Below are positions 46,590-58,504 of a stretch of DNA of 64,000 nt, piece by piece. Origin of the DNA: Theristus sp. LFF4_11 (Eukaryota > Nematoda > Chromadorea > Monhysterida > Xyalidae). The stretch spans positions 1-64,000 of the forward strand of contig JASANC010003542.1 of NCBI GenBank assembly GCA_030248135.1, written 5' to 3'. Below the pieces are notes generated by a model. That model saw only the letters and a program-made list of their open reading frames with translations, ran no database searches and was not told the origin of the DNA. Each line of letters opens with the position of its first letter. Position 1 is the first letter of the stretch. Position numbers and translations under genes: made by a program.

Positions 46590-47318
46590 TACATGGCCTT
46601 GCAAAAAACTACAATGAGCAAAACGGTTCGTTCTCGAGCCTGCTTCAGTGTTTTGGTCTAGAATTTGAAATACGATTTGAGAAATGTTTTTTGATTGTGT
46701 TGAAAATTTGTTTGAAAATTCCGATATTTGGATGCACAGCAATATAATATAAAGCCAACCAGAGGTCTTGCTAATGCGCAAACGTGTTGCTTTTCTTATT
46801 AAACGTGTCCCATGCAAGCGCCATTCAACATTAATCCGCCTCCTTTGCACAAAAAGATAACATACAGAAGAAATTTTTGATTTTTGTCGTGTAATTCAAC
46901 CAGTCTGTCAATGGCTATAATTGTTTCAAACTTCAGTTGTGCTCGTGTGCGTTTCAATTTTGCACTGCTAAGTTTTTGTGTGACTTTTCTTCAACAAATT
47001 TAGTTCTGTCTTAAAAAGCTAAACCAAAAAAATAAGCTAAGGCCGTGGCGTCTTTGCCAAATCCAGAAAAGGCAAATGAAACTGAAAAACTCGCAATAAA
47101 TCGACAATAAACGTCAACAGACGCGTCTGAGACGGACGATTTTGAACTTTGAAGCTCAAAACGTGTCGCTGTGTGTGATTGAAGTTTTCAAATGTAATTT
47201 CAACACAGCCAATGGCAAACATTTCTCAAGCAGTGTGTCAAATTTCAGACCAAACCACTGAAGCAGACTGGAGGACGACCCATTTTGCCCATTGTAGTCT
47301 TTTAGCAACACCCTGTAT
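46590..47318. mobile_element. TIR element with ACAGGGTGTT ends, copy 1
   Basis: The left end (gcaaaaaactacaatgagca...) and the inverted right end (tgttgctaaaagactacaat) share about 120 bp of inverted repeat, including ttcgttct/aaacg blocks and the terminal acagggtgtt. About 730 bp long, without an intact transposase. Confidence 0.65.
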
Positions 47319-49262
47319 TTATTCGGCCATACTGCACGTACGGCCGTACAACATTTATGATTGTGGTGTATTTATAGATCCGTTGCTTATAGAAAGAATG
47401 TGGAGTGTTAATCTATGTACCTAATAGTCTCAATAACTACAGTAAACTCAGTCATCATTAAGTTTTCGAATATCATGGTACGGTCCAAATTCGCTTACTG
47501 TTACTACATACTGCATACAGTATATGAATAATATGATCATCGACTCAACATTCGCACAATAATGTATAAAGTCCTCTCATTGATTGAGCTAAAAACTTTA
47601 TATGGCTTGCTTGTTTGTGGTTTTAATTGACATGTTTATTTTCAATCAGTCAAACGTACGTGCATGCAGATTCCATTAACTAATGTTTATTATTGCTTCG
47701 CTAAAGTATAAGCTCAACGTAACATACGTACCTGTCTCTGCAGCTTTGATGCCTTCGAAGGTCTATTCCATGACCTTGTTCTTGTTTTATAGTTACAGTT
47801 ACATCAGATTTCCTCTAACCAGTGAAACTACGGTATCTTGCAATTAAGTACAGTAATATTGTTTTTGAAGCCTTGAATTCAACACCAACAGCATTAAAAA
47901 CTTTGTTCGTTTGTTTCATTTGTGTACAGTTCTCCTTCATTCATTTCCGTTGTGCTTTTTATTAATTTGTCATTGGGAAATTGTATTTTCATTAACATTG
48001 CCCATATTTCATTCTTCTATGCATGTAACATTCGCATTGTACCAGGTTGGCATTGTTAACCGCCCACGGAGCGAAGCTGGGTTTTTATTATGCTGTTATT
48101 TTTCGTGCGCTTGTAAATTCCATTGCCTTCATTGTAAACTCCGGCTGTTCGACCCCATCAGCTTATTGGATCATTATTTGTATTGAGCTTGACACATGAC
48201 CATATTGTTCAAAAATGTGCTTAAAAATACACTTTTATATGTAATGTACTCACATGCATACACGATAACATATTCACACACAACAAAAACATAACGTCTC
48301 ATTCATAAAAAGTAAAAAAACTACATTCAATGGTTTAATGGGCAGTAACCGTGATACACTAATTACCTGGTGCCCTGGTACATGCAATTTAGAGAACCTC
48401 ATAAAGCACCCAAAGGCAATTTCGATAACTTTTCGAGTAAGCATCGGTCGACATTTTTTAATTCAGAAATCTCGGTAGAAGTTAGAATCGTGTCGCACAC
48501 CACAAAACCGCTGTCCGCTTCGCATTGTTGTGTAATGCAGTTTCTACGCAGACACGGAATACGGCAAAAACAAGTCTAAAAAGAAACGATGAAAATAATA
48601 ATACAAATTCAAAAACAAGAGCAAAAAATTGAATCATTTATACATTCTACCCCACATGCGTATGTAAAAAGTGAACACCTGAGTACCTGAAATTTTTCAC
48701 TTTTAATTTCTACATTGTATATTTATTGTGTCGTGCTTGAGTTCAGCTAAAAATAAATTTTCATATTCATTTTTCTTTTTACGATAGTTGCAGAGTATGT
48801 ATTTTGTAGATAATACTGATGCGGATTCCGGAACCTGCAATTTTTTACGCGTACCGCTCACGGTTCCATGTCCAGAACAAAGTTTAACATTGTCACAGAG
48901 GAAGGAAAGAGCAAAGACATAAAAAATAATCCGGAAGTTGAGCGTGAAAAGGCAACCGCATTACTGTTTATCTGGAACAAAGAACTCAATGAAGGAATTG
49001 TACATTAAAATGGGTACAATGTATTGGACATGTAGATCACAGTTTTTTCAAGAAAACCACACGAGTTAATCGATACATCATATTATAGTGCTTTTTGTAA
49101 CATTTTTGTGACTGTACCACATTTTTCATTAGTGATCGCTGAAAGTTCTCTTGTTCAAAACGAATGTTTCCTGGTTATGCTTTGATCTGCAGTGCCAACC
49201 ATAACTAATGTCGCATTTTAGTGGCACCTACGTGTATTAGTAAATACAATATTATTGTATAT

Positions 49263-50070
49263 GTACAGCGTGTTGCAAAAACTACAATGGGCAAAATGAC
49301 TCGTTCTCGAACCTGCTTCAATGTTTTTGTCTGTAATTGGAAACAGTGTTTAAGAAATGTTTGCAAATGATTGTGTTAAATTTTTGCTTGAAAACTCTAA
49401 TCACATAAAGCATACCAACGTTCAAAATCGTCAATATCAAGTCTTTTGACGTCTATTGTTGATTTACGAGTTTTTCAGTTTCGTGTGCTTTTTTTAAATT
49501 CGATAAAAACGTTGAAGTTTCCGTTTAACTTTTTTGGTTATGTTTTAGACTGAAGTTAAATTCTCAAAGAAAGGTCACCAATTAGGGCTGTAAAATTGAA
49601 ACGCAACGAGCAAAACTGCAAATGAAGTTTGTGTTTTCCCAACTTCCTTGTTGCTTGGAACAATAATAGCCGTTGACAATCCTCAAAACTGCTTGAAACA
49701 AATCAGAACAATTAAAAATTATCTCCTATATTTCTTTTGCTAAAAATGTATCATGTTTTATGATTTGCAAGACACTGTATACCAACAAACTAGCATGAAT
49801 TTGTTCGATAATTTTTACCCTTGAGTAAAAATGTTGCTCAGTCAGTCAGTCAGTTTTATTCTGCAGTGCACGGCATAATACCAGAGAAGTGTAAGACACC
49901 ATGAGTAGGCAAGCCAAAGTTGCTGTGCATATAATTTTCGGAGTTCTAAAAAATTTTAAAACAATCAATCGCAAATATTTCTCAGTCAGTGTTCTGAATT
50001 TCATGCCACATACTTTAACCTAACTCGAAAAGCAGTTTTACCTATCGTTGTTTTTTGAAACACCCTGTGC
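49263..50070. mobile_element. TIR element with ACAGGGTGTT ends, copy 2
   Basis: It begins acagcgtgttgcaaaaacta and ends with the inverse of acagggtgtttcaaaaaaca. The left 120 bp match copy 1 closely (gcaaaatgactcgttctcga against gcaaaacggttcgttctcga). Non-coding. Confidence 0.65.
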
Positions 50071-52772
50071 ATATCTAAGTTTTCACTGACCGTAAACATG
50101 TTTTGTTTTTGTTGTTGTTGTTGTTGATGCATGAATGAGATAACATGGTCATCTCGTCTATTATAACATGAATGTATGAATCTTAAAACAAACAAACAAT
50201 GATATACTGCAGACCAGTTCAAGCAGGCTAAAAAACGCACTTGTGCATCAACATTTTCAAAAGTAACATTTTCTCGTAAGAACACATACAATGCATATGC
50301 ATATAGATATGTATGCTCCGATTGAGCACACGTGAAAGCGCATGCATACAAGAAAATAAAAAATAGCGGTGGTATACATGTACAACATGTGCAAATGTCC
50401 ATGACGCCCACGGTGTTGTTGTTTTCGTTGCGGCATTAATCGTAACATAGAACCCGTACTGTAGCTCTGGGCACTTTTCAGCTGCTGGGAATCCCGGAAC
50501 TATTTTTTTCGCTGGCTCTGGCGTTTTGTTAGTTTTTACGACTTCACTCTTTGTTGTGTTATATTTGTTTCCCTCGAGTTTTATTGGCTCATACTTTTTA
50601 GAAACGGTCCGTTTGGTTAAAGTTAGTTCTAGTATTATCTAGCTTATTGAACATGTCGTAATATGCTTTTTCAAGCACAGAACAGATAGGCAAAATGTTT
50701 CACGGTTGCGCGGTAATTTGAAATCAGCAAAACTGAACGTTATCTAACGGCAGTTTTGTGCAAGAAAATGAAACAAAAGTAATCAGAATCTTTTGGGTGC
50801 ATTAACTTTCGGATGCAAAACTGCTGTGCGGCTTTTCCATAGATCCGTTCAACATTACTCCGCCTTTGAAGAAAAGATAATAATGTGTTTCTGTATGTCC
50901 TAAACTCATTTGAAACATTTACACTGCAGATTGTGGCGCAGTAGGTTCAATAGTTTTTGTCAAAGAAGCAATTGTTCTTTTGAAAATTGTTCCAGGCTCG
51001 AATTTAACAAACTTAAAGTAACTTTTGACATATCGCAACCTGTTCAAGTAGACTTGTTTACGACTTTGCTGTTTATTGTTCGTTCGTGCGTCATAGTTTG
51101 CTATTTAATTAATGAAGATCATCAGCAAACTAGTCTTGCACGTGCTACAATAATCCAGTGGAACGCACAAGTATTAGAATGCTGCTTAATTAGTGCATGT
51201 ATTTTATGCTGCCATAGGAAAGAAAAGTTTATCCTCTAATTTGAACTGAAAAACTTTTGTTAGCAGGCTTTGCAGTTTGTTCCGGCCACAAGACGTGTGT
51301 ACAACATGCATCTCCAATCGCGAAAGAGTTTGAAATAACAACTATAATCATGATAATCGTATCAAACAAGTCAAGTACAGCACTTTTAACGTAACAATCC
51401 TTGTGCCCGCTTGTACCTTGCTTTCGGTGATGAAACTGCAGTGGCATACTGTTGAAGTAACTAAACTGGAGCAGAACTAGGCCTGTATACTCACCTCACG
51501 CCCTGAGGCTTCCTGTGCTGAGCGTGGTGTGGTGAGGTGACTGGTACCGGCATGTGCGTATGTTTGTGCCACGCTAGTGCCATGGGTGCTACTTATGTTT
51601 CATACTACAGCATTGTGTCATAGAGTTGTTTATGTGGAAAAGGCTATACATATCCGTCTATTGAAACATGGCCGGCCAGTTTCATTAAAATCAAACGAAG
51701 CACAAGCACAGTTTGCAACTCCGTGTTTGTATCTGTGGAGGGCATGGTTTGAAGATTCATTGCTTCTTATGCGTCTCCATTCTTGATTGAATCTTGCTTT
51801 GTCTTGTTAAAGTTCTACTAAATAAGCACTGCATGAAGAAAAGCTATGTACATGTGCACCGCACCGCACATGTGGCTGAAGCCAAATTTGAGTGTGTATA
51901 CATGTACATGTAATGTACATTTAAAGTGGTGTTTTGTGTGCTGATATCACCTGTTAATTGTTGCAGCTATGTACACTCTTTCAATTAGTCCTCTGATTTG
52001 TTTCGATATCGCTGATTCTTTTAATCTATATTTTTGTATTTTCTTCTACATGTAACTTTGTTCAAATCATGAACAGCTTCCTTAGCCACTCTTAGCATGT
52101 GTCACAATTTGTCATATCACATGTTGTTTATGTTTTGTTTATCTTGTGTTTTTTCACTGTTAATCATCGTGTCTCGAAACAGGTGCTTATACATTGCATA
52201 CATACATCTTGCTTGAATACAGTGTATCTGTATGTATGTACGTATCTCAAAACAATTTGATATGCTACAAAAACACTGATTCATCCCTTAAATCTCTGCA
52301 GAATCGACAGCAAACAACATTATAATAACTGTACTGATGGAAAGCCAATATCGTTTATACGCACGTGCATATCATCCGATCGTGAAAGCTCAAATTCGTT
52401 AATCAAAGCATTAATTGCATATCGTGTGCAGTGTGGCTTGCAACTTCATTCTAATTTTTTTTCACTGTTTTCTTCTCGGTTCATCAGTGATAGTTGCACA
52501 GAAAACAGTTCGAGCGTGGGCTACAGTTGTTAATTACTTCGATTGCACCTCGACGTCTTGTGTAACTAATTAAAATTATAACCTCGTGCATCTACTGAAA
52601 AGTTGTTTACAATTCATTTTTGAGCATGTGCTCAACAGACTTGTTATTGACATTTCCATTGTGACCATCAAAGTGAGAGGAAAACTCAATAGTGCAACTC
52701 ATAAACAAATAAAAATAATCAACAGTGTCGTCACACGGCAGCTTATAAACGAGACACTTCAAGATCATCGTC

Positions 52773-55700
52773 ATGTTACTAGCAAACTATCCGTATTTGC
52801 AGCAACGCGTTGGCTTAGGTAACAGCGTCAGTGTAGTCCAAACGCCCGAAACACCTGGATCATCGGCAACTCCAAGTCCAAACGAACAGCACCAACATCA
52901 TCCAGTGGCACAGCACGAAAACTATGCTGCGGTGCATGACTCGCGAACGAACCAAAGCGATCACCCAACCCGTCATCAGTCTATAGCTCCACACCAATAT
53001 TACTCAAGCAACGATCTCCCTCATCCGTTTCCATCCCCTCCAACCTTTACCACGCAGCACAATCTTCGTGACCAACAAGTCCCTACTGACCAAGTTCTCT
53101 TTCAACCATCTCCAGAAATACCACCACCGCAGATTTTGCTGCCGCCTATGTCGTACAGCAGCTCGCCGCAGTCAAAATGGAGTTTGGGTCCGCTGAGTTT
53201 AAAAGCACCACCGTTGCCTCCAGCATTTGCAACTTCGACCCCTTACAGCAATGGAAACGGTGTCCAGTCCCCACACCACCTGACAGTGCCACTAGCACAG
53301 CCTCAACCGCCAACACAAGCAAGTAGCGGTTCTGATAATGGGCCGACATCGGTGGGCGGTCAAGTGTTTGGCACGACCATTGCAAGCCCCGTTGGAAAAT
53401 GGGGTTCACCTATTCGTTTGCCGACAATGTCGCAGCAGTCACCAAGTTCTTCGTGTTCGACGAGTTCTCCGCATCATCTTGCCGTACCAACAGCAAACGC
53501 TGTAAATGGTAGCTACCCGAACACGTCGGCCACATGGCATTCGCCTCCTCCGCCAACAATTGCTCGACCCTCATGGATGGGCTCACCGCCACCACGGAGC
53601 CTTGCAACGGCTGATTCCGTCACCGGCGCAGTAGCACAGAGTAACAAGAAGTTCGACATCACTTCAGTCGGTGACTATTCTACCAGCAGTGGTTCGACAA
53701 CGATTCCAGCGTACACAACAAATAATAACTGTCTAATAAGCAGCCCATCGTCGTCCGGAGCATTCCTATCACCAACAGGGCAAGGCGGCGGTGGTTTCTG
53801 GCCACCACCAACATCAACGACAACGAATGGTCCGATTGCACACATGCAAAGTGTACTTGACCTGCCACCGGTGCCAGTGAGTAGCAGCGCGGCAGCCGAA
53901 GAGCAACAACGAATTCTTGGTCTTTTGCAACAACAGCAACATCAACAACAACTGTCACAACCTAAGCAAAAAACGGACGAAGAAAGAGCACTGCACGAAC
54001 AACACGATGAAAACACAACTTCACAGGGAGAACGCTCCACAGTGCCACCACAAGATCAAGAAGAAATACAAGAAGCAGATGTCGTTCAAAGTTTGTTGTC
54101 GAACGCACCAACGATACGTGTAACAAGCGGTTCGCCCGAATTAACCAAGTCCCCCAGTCACACATTGCTACAAGAAGAAATAACCAAGAAATCAGATGAA
54201 AATTTGAGTAACAGTGAGTCCATGATGCGTGATGAAGATTTGAAACCTACCAATGCACCGGGCGACGACAAAATGCTTCGGATCCAAGAATGTGTCGACG
54301 CGATCATATCGCGGCCATCAGGTCCGTTCAATAAAGTCGTTTTTTACAAACTATCGATTAATATCACTACATTCAGTAACAGTTTCACTTTATTGGTGAC
54401 GAATTGCATTTAATTATACATCGAGATGCGATAACGTGTGCGTGGATACACTTTGCATTATTTTGAAATTTTTAAAGAGACAAAGAGAAACTCATGAAAA
54501 CAATAATTTTTTAATGTTTGTTTTTGTTATCATAACAACACATGCAGCTCGTGCAGTATTATTTTATACCGTCTCTGTTTTTATAGATGACCATGTTGAT
54601 ACGGTATCATCAGTTGTTCAAAATACGTTGTCCACCATCACAAAGAACAGCTCTGGCGAATTGTCATCAAACAATGGGTGCTCATCAGTAAATGATACGG
54701 ACCAAAACAAAACCAAGACCGAAAGTGTGGACGGTGATTTGCAACACGCAGTCGATAGCAGTTTATCAATAACCGCGGTTACCAGCTCAACAGGTCGGTT
54801 TCAAGTAGTTGCATGCTTAATTTATAAATCACTGCTGGGCATTTTTATTAAAAGTAAAAAGCATAAAAAAATATCAAGTTGACAAAAAGGACAGGCGTTA
54901 CATACTGTAGGCTTGATATAATTTGTTAATTGCAGCAAACTATGACTTCGTTTTATAAACGTGTCCCACTGAAGTGACGTCATGTGCCGCAAAACATGCG
55001 CTTGTTGTTCACAGCAAACCAGACTTTCCGTTTAGCCGATTTCTTCCCTTAAACAAATGGTGAATGTCACACCAAACTGACATTTTAGTGCCTGCATTAA
55101 AACAAATGACGTCATTTTAGCCCGGACACGTTTGAATAAATCCACAATAATATTTTGTCTCGCAAAATTTGGTTCTTGCACTGAATAAAACGCTTGATGC
55201 TTAATGTCGATGTTTATAAGGCAAAAAATGCATTCTCAACTAATTAAAAAATGTGTCATGCTGAATAATTAGGAACGAATGTTACATGTTGTCTGTTGTT
55301 TGAAAATGACACATCTGGAATTCTCTGAATAAATTTTGTCAACGGAATAACAGACATGTAATAAATAGCTTAAAAAATTCATGCAGACATAAGTTCGGCG
55401 TACTATTTCTTAATTGCAAGGTCACTAATTGAAGTGCTTAAATATGTGACATTGCAGTTATTTCATGTTTGGATAAAATTTTGTTTTTAACGTGTGACTC
55501 ATATCATTGCAGAACCTCAATCGCTATCGTCAATCATTGATAGCGCGTCCACTGTGGTAGAACAAAACCGTGCCATGGCGGTTCGCCTCGAAGAACGAAT
55601 TGCGAACGAAAAACACCTTCCCGTTCCAACCGTTTCGTCAGCGTCATCAGCGACATTTGATTTTCGTGCAAGTATACCAAGTATCACGGCTGCGCTTCTG

Positions 55701-58504
55701 AACGCTGCGCGTACAACGGCCGGTCTCTCCATGGTAGCTCCACCATCGCTAGCGGTGTCTGAGACTGCTTCAACAACGAACACTTTGCCGACAGCCGCTT
55801 TCAGTCCTCATCATCAACAACAGCCACGCAACCAACAGCCCGTGATTCGACCGCCCGGTTTCGGACCAGCGCTCACGGATTCACCATCTATGGATCCGCA
55901 TTGCGGACAAGATGGCGGTGCACTGTCAATGGTTGGCGGAGGTACCACTGTCACGTCATCATCCGGAGCAAACAACGGCCCAACAGTTTACTCTTGCCCA
56001 ATTTGTGGCTTCAGCAGTGCTTCAAAGTTTCACTTCAATTCACATATGAACACTCATACTGATCACCAGTGTCCAATGTGCGATTACACATCGCGAACTG
56101 AAGGCCGTCTGAAACGTCACATGAAGGAGTCGCATTCACGCGAAGAACAAGTCGAAGCTGGTTTGTCGCCGGCCAGTCCAGCACCAAGTGCAGCTACTCC
56201 GGCGCAACACCACGCATCTGATCTTAGTGGGCACAGCTTGGATACTCCTATAGATGATCTCAGTGCTCTCGAACAGATGCAGGTAAAAGGTTTTGTTTTA
56301 ACGCTAAATATGTCATTTTACATGTAATTATAATACTTGCTTCGTTTCCACCACTGGCCAACTTTATTATAGGCATTGGCAAATCGTCAAGATGGCCTCC
56401 TGCCAACTTCAATAACGGATGCAGCTATTGGGAGTCAGTCGTCCGGCTCAGCAGGCAGCGGATCGAGCCCTCCGAAACGCACACAGTCGACTAAACCGAA
56501 GAAGTACAAGTGCAAGCAGTGTGGACATGTGTCTCTCTCAAAGGACGAATCGTGGGCTCATGCTCGAACCCATATACCAGCCGAAAAACAACTGACGTGT
56601 CCAAAATGTGACTTTGTCACCGAATACAAGCATCATCTCGAGTATCACCTTCGCAATCATTTTGGCTCAAAACCGTTTCAGTGCACCAAGTGCAAGTACA
56701 CATGTGTCAACAAGTCGATGCTTAACTCACACATGAAATCGCATTCGAACCATTATCAATACCGATGCCAAGACTGTACGTACGCCACAAAGTATTGCCA
56801 CAGTCTGAAGTTGCATCTCAGAAAATACGGGCATCGTCCGACAACTGTAGTTACAGCTGACGGTCAACTGCTTGATCCGACATCGTTCCTTAACAGCAGT
56901 GGATCTGGCAGTGTAACACCACGTGGGCCGTCAGTTGAAGACGATTGTATCTCTCCACCACCATCAACAGGTAAAGCAAAGGCGACTTCAAATGCACAAA
57001 AATCTAATGACGCAACAAATTCTTACCAACTAACATTCTTCCAATTGTAGGTCCTTCAATGCCCTTCCTGCCAGTCTCGTTAGCGCATTCACCATCCGAC
57101 GCACCAACAATTTCGCAAGCAAGAGGGCCACCATTCAGCGCGCAATTACCGTTGATTTCGGCGGGTCTGCTTGCACAACAACGGCAGCATCTCGAGGCCG
57201 CTGCTTTGATGCAACGAATGGCAAGCATGGGAGGTCTTCCAGGCATGCCACCCGGAAACCTGTCACAACCGCCAGGTACCCTGGTGCAGCAAAGCAGCGA
57301 CAGCGCGTTTTCGACGCCGCCACGGTTAAATCTGCTTCGACATCCCTTTTTTGGCGCTAGTAATTCTCGTGAGGGAGACGCACAGGCACCACCACAGCAA
57401 GTTCCACAGTCTCCGCAAGCAGGTGCACCTCAGCTTCGCTGTACCATGTGTCCTAACGAGTTTCCAACTCGCGATGAACTGCTGAAACATCAACTGCAAA
57501 CGCACATGCAACGTTTAGCCGATCTGTACGCACTTCGTCGTCCGCAACAAGTCATCAATGATGACAACAATAACAGTCATCATCCAAGTGCAACCGACGA
57601 CAATCAAGCCAATCAAGAAGACAACGTAGCGTCAACGTGTTTGATGCCGACGACATCAGTTTCAGCTAAAGTTTTGGCAGCGGTTAGCAGAGCCGGCGCA
57701 ACTGGAACGCAGCACAGTGGTGGCAGTGGACCGAGTGCAACAAGCAGTGCGCATGACTCGGAAGGATCTGTTAGCCGATACTCAGAAGAAGCTGCTGAGC
57801 CGAGTCCAGCCACTGGTGACGTCCGGAGCAACGCATCCACTGGCTCTCCAAAAGCAATGTCAGCTGATGGGGATGGTTGTGGCAGTAATAATGCAGGCGG
57901 CAGTTCAAGGCGTAAAAGCAAAGCGTTCAAGTTGGACCAAATCTCCCGTCGATTGCAGGGACGATTGTCGCCGACACATTCAGGCAGTTCTGCCGCTGAC
58001 GAGCATGAAGAAGAGGTAAAGGTTGCTTGTTTAATTTTAAAGCTTTTTATTTAAAGTTTTATGTTCACTGTTACATCGTCCGCATTTCTCTTCCAGAGCG
58101 GTAATGACAGCACTGGGCTTCCTCCACAGAAAAGTGCGCGTTGTGACTCGACAAACGCAACTGCCGAAAAATCAGATGCAAATGATCAGGCAAAAACAAC
58201 AGCTACGTCAACAGCAAATGCGTTGCAGCAAGCTTATGTTGCGGCGATTCAAGCAGCGATACAACGTAGAAAACAAGAGCTTGCTATGGGAGGTTCAGCA
58301 GTCACAAATGTCGAGAACAACTCTACCGGCAATTGGACCTTTGTCTGTGAGCACTGCAGAATGGCATTTGAAGATCAAGTGCTCTACCACATTCACATGG
58401 GTTACCATGGTTACGACAATCCGTTCAAGTGTAATCGATGTGGTGTGACGTCGAACGATGCATTGTCGCATAACCTGCATCTTCTACAGGCGAAGCATGA
58501 ATAG
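52773..58504 (+). CDS. hbl-1: Hunchback homologue (HBL-1-like zinc finger transcription factor)
   Basis: Exons 52773-54321, 54587-54793, 55513-56282, 56373-56970, 57051-58015 and 58097-58504. The 4497 nt give 1498 residues and all phases match. An in-frame TAA lies just before the ATG. Nine C2H2 fingers are visible. An N-terminal pair is [21 protein letters not shown] and [19 protein letters not shown] central block of four begins [21 protein letters not shown] and ends [18 protein letters not shown]. There is one extra finger ([18 protein letters not shown]), then the diagnostic C-terminal pair [21 protein letters not shown] and [17 protein letters not shown]. Hunchback proteins act in the nucleus, in anterior patterning in insects and developmental timing in nematodes. 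It is much longer than the fly protein because of Pro/Ser/Gln-rich linkers. Its 3' flank carries microRNA-type sites. Confidence 0.95.
54952..55148. mobile_element. MITE, copy 2, in a hunchback intron
   Basis: Inverted copy of 18876-19092, from taaacgtgtcccactgaagt to gcccggacacgtttgaataa. It lies in intron 2 of the hunchback gene. The two copies are alike over nearly the whole length, with small indels. Confidence 0.75.

Larger units (their letters stand above)
45631..52772. other. Gene-free interval upstream of the hunchback homologue
   Basis: No coding gene supported in 7 kb. It holds two terminal-inverted-repeat elements (46590-47318 and 49263-50070) and a TTCAACATTA-CTCCGCCT repeat word near 46828 and 50849, also inverted at 18720. 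Upstream control elements of the hunchback gene may lie here but none can be named. Confidence 0.5.

Noticed and set aside
51489..51542. Hairpin TCACCTCAC...GTGAGGTGA as a possible small RNA precursor
   Set aside because: The stem is only about 9-10 bp and the inner part does not pair, too short for a microRNA precursor.
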